This document shows, piece after piece, positions 25,001 to 36,900 of a DNA stretch of 64,000 nucleotides. Every line of letters starts with the position of its first letter. Position 1 is the first letter of the stretch. A program made the translations under genes and the position numbers. The DNA comes from Eudromia elegans. Its lineage: Eukaryota; Chordata; Aves; Tinamiformes; Tinamidae. The stretch lies in contig PTEX01000031.1 in NCBI GenBank assembly GCA_003342815.1, forward strand, positions 680,446 through 744,445. The letters run 5' to 3'. The notes below the pieces were generated by a model that was not told where the DNA came from, made no database searches, and saw only the letters and a list, made by a program, of their open reading frames with translations.

Positions 25001-28000
25001 ATTTTCTAATGTGCCTGTTCCCTGACAGGAACATATTTACATGATGAAATCCAACATTCTGGCGATTCATCCATTTCTCGAGCACTGGAATGATTGTGCT
25101 ATGGAACATGCTAGACTTTGCCAGCAAAGATGTGACAAATGAAAATTAAGAAAATATTGCTGGTGGTCAACAGAAGCATTGCTCATTTATAAGCGTGGTG
25201 TTCTTTTATTATTATTAATAGCACACTAGCTCTCTGTGATCTAATGTCAAGGTATTCTGTTCCTAATCCACTTGACCCACGTGGGAAAGGCTTAGGGTTG
25301 CTTGCAGAGGGGCTCTAAAATTTACGATGGACTGATCACTGCCCTTAGACAAGTGATCAGGAAGGTGGAACATGGGAACGTCCAGAAAGGATGTGGAGCC
25401 TTGGAGCACTCTCAGCCTGCTCACCTGCAGAGTGCTGACAAACTGTACAGGAAAGGATTATGGTACCAGGGAATGTTCCCTTTTGGTCCTTCTTACTCCA
25501 CAGTTTTCATTCCTTTTGCGTGAAACAAGGGAAAACAGCTCTAGAACTTAATACACATTCTCACAGGGCTCTCAGTCATAGTGCTAAGGACACAGGCAGA
25601 CAGGCTTACAGATACAAAAGTGATTTTAGGTCCTCTTCTACTTTTGTGAGAAAGTTTGTTTTATTACATGACATACTCTCTTTTTCAGCTGTATGGCTTT
25701 GTGCTCTTTAACTGAAGTTTACCAGAGCATGGCATTTCCTCTTTTACTAGCATCTTTAAGAGTCATTTCTTTTATTTTAAAAGTTGCCTGACATTTGCCC
25801 CGGGGCACATGACTGCACCTCTGAGATGCACAGTAGAAACAAGAGAAATTTTTCAGTCAGCCCTGCCTACAAACCTTTGCTCTGCAAAAATCAGGGTGGT
25901 TTTTCTATACTTTGACCACAAATGTTAGAAATGAGCGGTTACCTGCAGGGAAAATTCCCGAGGTGAAAAGGCCTTATTCCAAGGGAAGTGTTACAGATCT
26001 ATCCTACTTTCCACTTCAGCTTCATCTTGATGGGTTTCATCAGAGTCACTTGAAGCTCCCCGTGATAGATGTTGTACTCATGAGGCAGAGAAGAGGGAGG
26101 GAAGGTAAGGACCTTCAGCAGACTTTCAACAAAAGTTTCATTAGGAATAGCAAGGCCATGATGTTTAACAGGGAAGGAACTGTGAAACTTCCCAAGATAT
26201 GGAGGTCATCACTATGTATACATAGAGGTATACTGCATACCTACCTTAAGAATAAGACATATCACCTCTCCGGGGAAAATGCCCCTTGAAGATAAGCTGC
26301 TCCTTCAGGAAGCCGTAAATGGAATACCAAGAGTTTTCAACAGTGGACTATGCAGAGTTTGAAGCTGCTCCTTGTCCTCCAAAACCATCTGAGAGAAAGT
26401 GTGATCCTTCCTCTTGGTCTCAAGAGGCCTGCATGTCTCTTGTAAACATGAAGATCTCATTGCCAGTAGCTTGCAACCGTCATCTTGTTAACAGAAGAAT
26501 GGACTTGTCATTTATCCAACAGCTCAGGGTAACCAAAAGAAAACAAAGATAAATTTTAAAAAGCTGAGAAATTAATACTCTGTCATCACCACTTGGACTT
26601 CATATAATCAGTCAAGCACACTAGAACCTCTGTCAAATCTGTAATTTCCCCTAAAGCAAAATAAAGCCTGAATTGGAAATGGAATACTAATGCAAACCTG
26701 AACCCACAAGGAAAAAGACATGCAAAACCACAGCTCTGTATCAAGTTTCAAAATGATAGAAGTGACAAAACTGAACAAAACCACTATAGTGACAGTTGGA
26801 GAAATCATATATTTTAGGGGCTTCCCTGCAGCAGTTCTGTTTTTTAATCAACCCAAATACTAGACACTAGGTTATAAAATCCACACGTCCGCTACAGTGT
26901 CTCTAACTTGAGTCACTTGACTACCACCAGCACTTACCACTGCTTTCATTCCAAAATTTGTGCTCTTTTTCTTGTAATTGCAACCAGAAAACTTCATGAT
27001 CATGCAGACAGTTACAAAGCTTCCTTTTCAGAGGTTCCCGATCTCTGCTTGCACATCCCTCCAGTGCCATCTCTGCGTCGGGATGTCCTGGAGATAGGGG
27101 GTGTCCAAACCCTCCTGTGGAAGCTCTTCTACCCTGCGCACGAGATAACAAGCCAGATGGTTAGTGCACCACCTGAGAAACACATAGGTGTGGAGTCTAG
27201 TCCTTCTCTCAAGGTTTAGTTCAATATTCTTTTCGGGATATTAACAGACCTTTGATTACGCAGTCTGTGGATCATGCCATGCACAGAAGAAACAAATGTG
27301 CCAAGCTCCATTTGGGGGGTGAGGCAGAGCAGCCTGCAGACACTGGCTGTGGGGGCCTCCAGCACAGCCTGGAGCTTCCTCCTCTTCCCAGGTGGGAGGC
27401 TGAAACTCGTCACCTTTCGGGCAGCAGAGGAAGTTACCACTTCCATGGTGGACTCCTTTGTAAAGGGGGGCCGTGGATCACACCTAGGAGAAAGCTGCCA
27501 ATGTTACTTTCTGTCTTCATAAGAGCAGCTTGGTCCCTTACTTGCAGGGGGCTCAGAGCAGTACGCTGCAGGTAGAAGGAATCATCTCCAAGCAGCAGTT
27601 TGTGCACCTTGAGAAGAAAAGAACACGCAGCCAACGGGCTGCATCCCAGGCCAAGGCACCCAGTCTTTCTGGGGCTTATTGCAAGGGCCAAACATCCAAA
27701 TTACAAGCCTGAGCTCCCCTCTTGCTTTGTATGGTTCAGGTGTCTAGAGAAGCAGGAAGGATTTTGTGATTTTTAATTCCTCAGCTGCCTTTTCAAATCC
27801 TCTGTGGCTGAGCACCCGGAATTTTTGGGTGCTGAAGCTATGCACTGAATTAGGAAAAAAGGTATTAATAAAGAAAGTTTCTATTGAAGAGAAAAGCTAT
27901 AAAAGCAGATACAACTTCCTGATGGAGAAATCTGCCTCTCAAAAGAGCTGCACTTTTCTTCCTTCATTGCATCACCACTTTAGGAGCCCTATCTTACTTC

Positions 28001-29919
28001 TCTTTTCTGTGTTTTGTCTATATCCTATGCTTTTTTTCTCAGAAACGTATCGCCTCCCCAAGCAGATACCAATTTAGAATAAACTATCTAATACCAACAC
28101 ACGCAAGCAAATGTAAAAAAAAACCCACTCTGCAACAAAAGATGAAGCAGACATGGCTCCTGGAAGCGTGTGGTTCCTGTGGAAGGTGGCTCATGAACTG
28201 CCCAGCAAGCACCTCTGGAATTTAAGCAGAATTACATAGTCTTGCTGTACTATTCACAAGAAAAACCTGCAAGCCAAAAAATTAGCTTACAACTTTTAGA
28301 AATAATTGCACCTTTAATTTGCATGGATAAAGCAGTAGAAGCAATTGTATATGGTCGTTTTTTCTCTAACCAACTGGTTTTGCACTCAATTTCTCAGTGT
28401 TTAATTCTCTTCAGTATCTTTTCTAGGTGGGTTTAGATGTTTTCCCTCAGCAAAGCGCTGGCTCAAGCCAGCAAAGGTGTTCAACACTTAGGTCAATGCG
28501 CACAGACCTTTTAAATTCCTGCACTGGAGGAGGAAAGGGCTCAGGAAAAGGTCTGCTGGTGAGGGCCAACACCACCACGCTGGAGAAACGGGTCCTCTCT
28601 CTGCTCACCACAGAGGTGAAGTCACTTAAACCGAATTTTCAAAGTTATCCAAACAGCTCTAGTTCCCCATTTTTAGCGTTTCCAGACTGAGAAAGATGAG
28701 AGGATTTGCAGAAGTAACAAATACCAAAAACTGCAGCTGAAAATGACTGGAGCTTTGAACACACGCGGAGACGTGTACAGCTGAACACGCTGAGAACAAC
28801 CGTGCGCCAAGTGATTCCAGTTGTTCACACCAAGCTGGAAGCCAGTTGGCATTTTTGCCTCAGCCTGCCCTTGTTTGTGTTGTTTCTATGGACCACAGTA
28901 CAACTGCATCAGAAAAAGATATTGAAAGAAACTCCTACATGAATGCCAAGTATTTTGCCTCCCTGCACCAGAGATTTCTACAGGTCTATAGCCATATAGT
29001 GGATATGGATAGAGAAGATAAAAAACCCTATTAATTAATGGCCCATTTCTGCTGTTAATGAAATTAGGTACTTTTTCTTTATTTTTTTTTTCCTCTCACC
29101 AGAACCAATACACTATTGTTCATTTTAGAAAGAAAACCTGTTACTATGCCATAGTATTTTCTTAAACATTTCTCTTGATATACTTTAAAATTATTTTTCA
29201 TCTCCCCAGATGTAACTCCTTTCAGGATCAGTACCACCCTTCACTTATTTTAATCCCTATTTACATATGTTTTACTCCATCAGTAGTTAAGGCCAAACCT
29301 CTTCAGCTTGGACATGCATTTCAGATGCCCATTTCTGACTGACCAGGTAGTGCTGGCAGAACATCAGAATATAACACTCAGCTGAAAGAAATCATTATGA
29401 TCTACACCAAGCAAATGTTGCATCTTCTGTTCCATTAATACAGAATTTATGATTTTAACAGTTCAGGTTCATGCAGCCAAAATATTCCATATATATAGTC
29501 TTTGGGGCAAAGGAAGAAATCATCATTTACAAATTAATTAGTGGACAATTACAACAAAAAACCCCAGATGTTTCAGTTCCTGCCCTAATTTGGCCAGTCT
29601 TCTTAAAACATGTATATATTTTTTTTTATTGGAGCACCATCAAAATCTGTAATCTAATAAGATCTTGGAATAGTTACTCTAGGATTAGAAATATTTTCTA
29701 ACACTTAGAAGAGCAGAGTGCTGAACTGTAAATTCCCCTGGGATACTTACACAAATCGGAGCAGCTTCTAATGAGTTGTTTAAAACACATTGTGCAGTTT
29801 AGAAACAAAGGGCAAGTCCCTGAATTCACACGAGGATCAGCGCTGGGCCCTAGGCCAGAAAAAAGGAGAAATCAGCTGACTTGCAGTTAACTGAGGCAAT
29901 AAAAACCACCATGTTACTC
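22027..29919. other. Intergenic, no gene recognised
   Basis: About 7.9 kb upstream of CIITA of ordinary AT-rich single-copy appearance. The longest open frames are about 125 codons, show no domain, and have no plausible splice-linked partners. No transposon I can name is present. Regulatory elements for CIITA promoter I may lie here but are not visible by eye. Confidence 0.6.
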
Positions 29920-29936
29920 TTAAAGCAATGAGCACA

Positions 29937-30210
29937 AGAGGCGCATGGAGGGCCCTGGGAGCTGCACGAGAGCCCAGGGGGCCACCCTAATTAGAGGCGC
30001 ACGTGGGCCCTGGGGGCCACACGAGAGGCCGCAGGGCCCACCCCCGTCCATGGGCGCATGGAGGGCCCTGGGAGCCGCACGAGAGTTCAGGGAGCCCCCC
30101 CGGCCACGGCCGCATGGAGGCCCATGGGGACCACGCAAACCCCACTACGGTCCGACCGGCCATGGGTGTATGGAGGCCCCTGGAGGCTGCACAAAAGCCC
30201 ATTAGGCCGC
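29937..30210. repeat. GC-rich minisatellite, subtype A (left copy)
   Basis: Degenerate tandem units of about 55-60 bp built around GCGCATGGAGGGCCCTGGGAG and a CACGAGAG/CACACGAGAGGCC half. The transition from AT-rich DNA is abrupt at about 29,935. The same subtype reappears in opposite orientation at 44,281-44,430. Open frames through it reflect a unit length near a multiple of three and are not counted as genes. Confidence 0.8.
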
Positions 30211-30214
30211 ACTG

Positions 30215-31725
30215 GCCTGGGCACTGTTATTCGTGTATTAAGGGAATTGTTATGGATTTATTAACGAATTTATTAAGGGATTTATTGAGGTCAGTGCTAG
30301 GGAATTGTTAGGGAAGTGTTAGGGAATTATTAAGGGTTTATCAAGGATTTTGTTAGGGAATTAATAAGGGAATTCTAAGCAGATTATTAGGGAATTATTA
30401 AGGGAATTATTAAGGAAATTGCAAGGGAATTATTAAGGGAATTATAAGTGAATTATTAAGGGGATTTGCAGAGATTTATAACGAGACTTATAACAGAATT
30501 GTCAAGGGAATTATTAAGGGAATTGTCAAGGGAATTCTAAGTACAGTATTAGGGAATTATTAAGGGAATTATAAGGCAATTATTAAAGGACTTAAAAGGA
30601 ACGTGAACAGATTTATTAAAGGAATTGTCGAAGGAATTGTCAAGGGAATTTGGGGAAAAATGCAAGGGAATTATTTAAGGAATGTATTGTGGGATTTATT
30701 ACTCGATTTATTGAGGAAGTTATTACTGGATTTATTAAGGGAATTTTTAGGGATTTATTAAGGGAATTGTCAAGGGAATTGTTAGGGAACTACTGAGGGA
30801 TTAGTAAGGGTGTAGTTAGGGAATTGATAAGAGAATTCTAAGCAAATTATTAGGTAAGTGTTAAGGGAATTATAAGTGAATTATTAAGGGAATTTGAAGA
30901 GATTAATAATGGGACTTGTAACAGAATTGTCAAGGGACTTATTAAGGGAATTGTCAAGGGAATTCTAAGTGAATTATTACGGAATTATTAAGGGAAGTAT
31001 TAAGGGAATTACAAGGCAATCATTAAGGGAATTAAAGGGAATGCGAACAGATTTATTCAAGGAATTGTCCAGGGACTTACTAAGGAAATTGTCCAGGGAG
31101 TTGTAACGGAATTAGTAATTATTAAGGGACTTGGAATTGCCAAGGGACTTGTAATGAAATTGTCAAGGAAGTGGGTAAGGAAATGGTAAGGGAATTTGAA
31201 GGGATTTATTATAGGATTTATTAAGGGAATTGTTAGGGAAGTATTAAGGGAATTATTCAGAGAATTTTAAGGGCATTGTAAGGGAACCTTTAAGGGAATT
31301 ATTGAGGGAATAGCAGGGTTTTGTTAGGGAATCGATAAGAGAATTCTAAGCAAATTATTAGGGAATCATTAAGGGAATTATTAAGGGAATTGCAGGTGAA
31401 TTATAAGGGAATTTGAAGAGATTAATACCAAGACTTGTAACGGAATTGTCGAGGGAATTCTAAGTGAATTATTACGGAATTATTAAGGAAATTACAAGGC
31501 AATTATTAAGGCAATTAAAGGGAATGTGAACAAATTTATTCAAGGAATTGTCAAGAGACTTGGAATGGAATTAACTAAGGGAATGGATAAGGGAATGGTA
31601 AGGGAATGTGAAGAGATTTAAAAAGGGAATTGTCGAGGGAATTGTTACATGAAGCATTAAGGGAATTATTACGGAATTTTTTATGGGATTTATTAAGGGA
31701 ATTGTTAGGCCAATGGGATATAGCA
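30215..31725. repeat. AT-rich tandem array of TTAAGGGAATT-type units
   Basis: About 1.5 kb of degenerate short-period repeats whose common words are TTAAGGGAATT, ATTATTAAGGG, GTCAAGGGAATT and GGATTTATTA. The period is roughly 11-12 bp with many variants. Larger segments recur too, for example the stretches near 30,365-30,640, 30,835-31,090 and 31,335-31,560 share the order of variants, so there is higher-order duplication. It sits between two GC-rich minisatellites. Confidence 0.85.
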
Positions 31726-31739
31726 ACACGGCCTGGGGT

Positions 31740-32765
31740 GTGTTGGGGTATAGCAGGGAAGCACGGGGTCCAATGGGATCCAGCAGGGAACGGTTAAATA
31801 TAACAGGGCACGAATGCCTCCAGAGGCTGCATGAAAGCCTGTAGGGCTCCCTAGGCACAGGCACAAGATGGCCCCAGGAGGCTACACGAAAGCCCGTAGG
31901 GAACTCCCAGCCATAGCGCATGGATGCTGCTCGAGGGCACACAAAAGCCCATAGGGACCCCCGGCCATAGACACACAGAGGTCCCAAGAGGCTGCACAAA
32001 AACCCATAGGGCCTCTCCAGCCATGGGCGCACATAGTCTCTGGAGGGCCTATGAAAACCACAGGTCCCTTCTGTCCCACTGGGCACGGGGACCCCGGGAG
32101 GCCTCACAAATGTTCGGAGTGCTCCCCCCTGGGAGGAGGGGAGGCCCTGGGCCTTTTATGAGACCCTGGGAGGCCACATAAAAGCCCATACAATCCCCCA
32201 GCCATAGATGCATGGGGGCCCCTGGAAGCCAAACACAAGTCTGTAGCCTCACACCAGCCCAGTGCACACAGATGCCCCGGGAGGGCGCACGAAAGCCCAT
32301 AGGACCCCTCCAGCCATGGGCGCAGGGAGGACTTCGCGGGCCACACGAAAGCCCGAAGGGCCACTGCGGTCAAGAGCACACAGAGGCCCCGGGAGGCCAC
32401 ACGAAAACCTGTCCAGCCTCCAAAGACCCTGGCACACGGAGGCACTTGGAGGCTACAGGAAAGCTTCTAGGTCCGCCCTGGTCAGTGCACGTGGAGGCCC
32501 CAGGACACTGGAAAGCCCACGGGCCCCCTCGGCCATGAGAGTATGAAAGCCCCTGGAGAGCACACAAAACCTCTGAAGGCAACCCCAGCCTCGTGCGCAT
32601 GGGGGCCCAGGGAGGACACAGAGAGGCCCATAGGGCCCCTCCAGCATGGGTGCACGGAGGCCACACGAAAGCCCATAGGCCCCATGCAACCCAATTTGCA
32701 CGGAAGCCTCGGGAGGCCCCACAGAGGCCCCAGGAGGCCACACAACACCCCTTACAACTCACCAT
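31740..32765. repeat. GC-rich minisatellite, subtype B (left copy)
   Basis: It opens with a short array (about 31,740-31,800) of TATAGCAGGGAAGCACGGGG-like units. Then come about 16 degenerate units near 57-60 bp containing ACGAAAGCCCATAGGG, then CAGCCATGGGCGCA, then GGAGGCCCC. The same units occur in the same orientation at 43,850-44,275, and about 32,530-32,660 aligns almost directly with about 43,890-44,030. Several frames stay open for over 100 codons because of unit length. I do not regard these as proteins. Confidence 0.85.
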
Positions 32766-33914
32766 ATCTCGTTTAAATCCCTCTCACTGAGCCCTGCCAT
32801 CTCCTGGGCGAGGATTCTTTTCCTCCCTGAAGGACAGGTGAACTCCATCTGTCTCCAGACGAGCTCCTTGATGAAATCAGCCTCTTAAGGCATCTAGTGA
32901 GCAGGTGGTGCCTCCTGTTCCTCTCAGTGTCCTTCTCTGACACTGAGGGCAGAGAGAAGAAAAGCACCTGTGCACCCACTCCCTCAACTCAGGTCCCCAA
33001 TGGCCTCAAGTCCCTTTTCATGGAGCTCAGGCTTCTCTTGGCAACTTCATTGCTGTCAACCTAGAGCAGCAATCACGAGTGACACTCAGAGACTTGTACA
33101 AGGCCTGGGAGCCTTTTTGTGGTGTCCATTACCCAGGTCCCAGGAAGGCAGCAGACCTGTCCGGGAAGAGTCTCCATCTGGATCCTCTGCACCCCTCAGA
33201 AGGGAGCTGCCCACAACGAGGACTCTTCTTTGCTTCTTAGTAGAGGCAGTCTCAAGGCATGGGCTTAACTGCTTCACCCTAGACAACCCCCAGAAGGACC
33301 TTGGTCCCTCTCCTCCTTTGCCTGACCCTCTAGTTTCAGGGCTCCATATTTAGTGTGTATGGTTGCCTGAGGAGGCGACACGGGCCGGGAAGGGCTTCTC
33401 CTGTCACCACGAGCAGGGACCTGTTTCCATTCATCACTGTTTTTTAATTACACCCCCTCTGCCCTATGGCACGTGGTTAGGGGATCCTCAGATGCGTTGC
33501 GAGTGCTTCCACAATGCCCGTCTTGAGATTCTCTCCAGCCGGAGACTCCGACCACTGCATGGACATGTGGCAGCTCGCTCTGTGTCACCACAGCCTGCCT
33601 GGGGCTGCCTTTGTACCGAGGAGACACCCCGGCTGTGGCCGATTCCGCACCGAGGTGCCGAGCGTGGGGAGAGCTCCAGGCTGAGCCGGGAGCAGAGCTC
33701 CTGCCTCCTGTCTACAACCGCCCTGCGCCAACAGCCACGACCAACAACCTGCGCGACCGCGCTTCACACCCTGCATTTTCTACTGCTTCGTCGCTCACGG
33801 AGTAGCATGTTACTAACACGTTAACTTATGTTAGAGGAGCAAAGAAAAGACACCGCACACAATGAAGAGATCAGGCTGCTTCTTTGGGGACCCTGGCACA
33901 TGGAGCACCCGGCA
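32766..33914. other. 3' flank of the MROH gene
   Basis: About 1.1 kb between the minisatellite and the MROH stop codon. It probably includes the 3' UTR. An ATTAAA (minus strand, 33,448-33,443) about 470 nt past the stop is a possible polyadenylation signal. The stretch 32,790-33,370 has moderate GC content and looks repeat-derived, but I cannot name the family. Confidence 0.45.
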
Positions 33915-36900
33915 TCAACGTCCCGCTGAGCGCCAGCAGCAAAACCTGCCGCCCTGCAGAGGACACGTCCACCTCTGCCACGCTCTCCTCAGGTGCTGGC
34001 ACAGCCCGGCATGGGAGACGCTCTCCTTCCCTGGAGCCCTCAAGATTAAGATGGTTTGTGTGGCCAGGGAATAGACGCTCAGGCTGTTGTTGTTACGCTG
34101 CAAGCCTTGCAGGGCTGAGAGGGAAGGAGCAGAGCTGAGGTCAAGCCCCCAATCTCACCAGGCCCCAGGAATTCCCACCCTGACATGGCCAGTCCCTTCA
34201 GCTCTTCCCAGAGCCAGGAGGGAGCCGGGGCAGGAACGGAGCAGCTGGCAGGAATGTCGCTCAGGTGCCTCAAATCTCTCTCCTGCTCTGAGCAGCCCCG
34301 CTCCACTCGCGGAGCAGAGCCCTCCTTGCCTGCAGCAGCCATGCCACCTCCTTGGCCAGGGTCTCTCTGCCTCCCACCAGCCCTGCCTCACAGCCCGCTG
34401 CCCGCACTCACCCTTGCAGATGCTCTCCACCTTCCCATCGCTCCGACCCTTCAGGCACCGCCCAAGGAGCCCTACACGCACACAGCCCATCAATCCTGCT
34501 CCATAAACCTGTCCCACTCCCGCCCTGCCGGCCTGGCCCTGCATCCCCCTCCCGTCGGGCAGGGCTCCCCACTGCCCATCCCCAGAATGACCCGCAGGGG
34601 TCCTGCTGTGAGGGAGTGAACGAGGCTCCCGCCAGCCCCACAGCTGCACGCAGATATGGCCGAGGGTGGCACAGAGAGCCCGGGCGAGCTGGCCCTGCCT
34701 CAGGCATGCGGGGCTGGCTGCAGCAGCCGGGGCTGGGGCTGAGCTGTCCCGCAGCAGAGAGGGACCCCGGGCAGGGCGCTCACCAAGGAACCTCACAGCC
34801 GCCTCGCACAAGGCCTCCTGGCTGCTCTCCAGGTAGGGCAGGCTCTGGCGCAGGTACTCGTCTGCGTTCCTCCTGCCCCTCTCCCCTGCCAGCTGCGGAG
34901 AGCAAAGGGCCATGCGCTCGGCACGCACCCTCCACTCAGCTCCCGCTCCCCCCAGCCAGGACCCGTCGCCCCAGCCTGCCCCTGCCCGCACACATGGGAC
35001 TGCCCCACACCATCGGGACACTGCGGAGCTTAGCAGGGAGCAGAGGGCCGGCTGCCCCCACGCCTGCCCCCCTCCTGCTGCAAGGCCCAGCTGGGACAGC
35101 GGCTACTCCAGCAGCCCAGGGCCCACCAGAGCACCAGGCGCCTGCACAAGAGCCCCCGCAGGAGTGCGCTTGGAGAAGGGCAGCGCGAGAGCTGCTCCAG
35201 CACCGCGAGGCACCAGCCACACGCGCTGGGCATGGAGGGGAAAGGCCCTGTGCAGGCTCTGGGTGCTGAGGACAGCCCTTACCAGGCACTCGCTGATCCT
35301 CCACGGCTCCTGGCTCATGATCAAGTCCCTCAGCTCCTTCCACTGCAGGAACTTGGCTGCAGCCAGGAGGGCTTCTTCAGCGGCCTGCACAGCAAGAAAC
35401 GAGGAGATGCCACCACAGCGCAGGGCTCAGGAGCCCGTGTCGCCCTCCTCTTGGCAGGGCTCACCCCCTTGCCTGCACCATGGTGGCACGGGCTGTCGCA
35501 GCAGGGCACCGGGTCTGCTTTGGGGGTCACTGCCCCTTCAGCAGACAGAGACAAGGGGCAAGCACAGGGCCAGGCGGCTCCCCTGACTGCATCTCCCTCC
35601 TGGGGACTCTCCCCTCCCCAGGNTCAGCAGCTGGCCAACACACTGGCTTCCCAAAGGAACCTGCAGGTGCTGCCCCTCTCTGCAGAGGCCAAGGGCATTT
35701 GGGCCACATGCACAACTCAGTGCACGGGGTATCTCCTCCTCCTGGAAAGCTCTGGGCACATCCCAGTCCAGACTTCTCCAGGACCTCCACGCACAGCAAG
35801 GGGACAAGAGGCACTGGCCTCAAGCACCATCCTTGGACACCTGCACGCAAGAAGAGCTGCGGGCATGGGGCTCTGCACCCTCCCAAGGCACCCAGGAGCC
35901 AGGCCTCAAGGGAAACCATGCTCCAAGAGGCTCCTGCCCGCAGCCTTTGCTGCTGATGCTCATGCCCACCCAAAGGGGCTCAGTGTGGCCCTCCCCAAAT
36001 GACCACTCAGCTTAGACAGCCGTACCTGGACCACCCTGGGGCTCTCATCCTGCATGTGGAAGAGGAGGGGCAGCACGCTGCTGTGCACCTGCATCTTCAT
36101 CTCCTTCTCTTTGGTGTCCTCTACACTCTCCATCAATTTTCTGAAGAGCTNCATGGAGAGCTCCCTTGTGCAGGCACAGTCCTGGCGGGAAGCAAGAGAG
36201 GCCACCTCAGCACTGCCTCCCCCAGGTCAACACTCAGCCTGGACAAAAGTGGAGCCTAGGGGAAGATGAAGCTTTTGGACCCTCCCTCCGCATCAAGACC
36301 TATGCACCAGGCCTGTGCACCCTGCTGAACGGCCCCCGGGCCAGCCTGCCAGGCACAGCAGCAGGGCCCCCGGCTCAGCCTCACGTCCCCCTGCAGCCTT
36401 ACGTCCTCAAAGAGCAGCAGCAGCTTTGCAGCAAGCAGCAGAGCCATGCGGGCCACTGCCTTCCTCTCCAGGACGGGCACCACATGGCTCAGCACCAGGA
36501 GGGCCTTGCTGCTTATGGCCCTGTCCTCATCCTGCACGTCCATCACCAGCAGGGGGAACAGAAACTCCATTTCTTCAACCTGGGGGAAATACAGACTCTT
36601 TCCCTCAACAAATAAAACACTCTCCTGGCAAAAATGCCACCTCATTAGATAACAGCTTCCCCGCAGGCTCCCTCTGGGCAAGCCCATCAGGAGCCGGCTC
36701 GCTTGGTGCTGCCCCAACACCTCCAACGCAGCTCCCAACGCCCAGCCAAGGCCAAGCTGCCCTGTGGCACCCACCAGCCAGCCCCACGCTGCCCACACAG
36801 CTTCACCTGCCTGCACCCTGCTCACCATCTCCTGTCTCTTGCAAAGGGACACCAGGCCTCTGAGCGCCAGCTCATGCATTTCCCTGCAGTCACTCTTTAG

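Noticed and set aside
27252..27575. Overlapping plus- and minus-strand frames near 27.3 kb
   Set aside because: They are short, without domains or splice partners, and both strands are open for similar lengths, as expected by chance.
30215..31725. Interstitial telomere repeat
   Set aside because: TTAGGG occurs only as part of a longer degenerate TTAAGGGAATT-type unit; there is no run of pure TTAGGG.
31571..32107. 178-codon minus-strand frame
   Set aside because: It lies in the minisatellites and the AT-rich array, and the open frame follows from the repeat unit length.
34352..35586. Plus-strand frames of 305 and 224 codons
   Set aside because: They overlap the MROH 3' exons on the opposite strand and show only low-complexity Pro/Arg/Ala composition.
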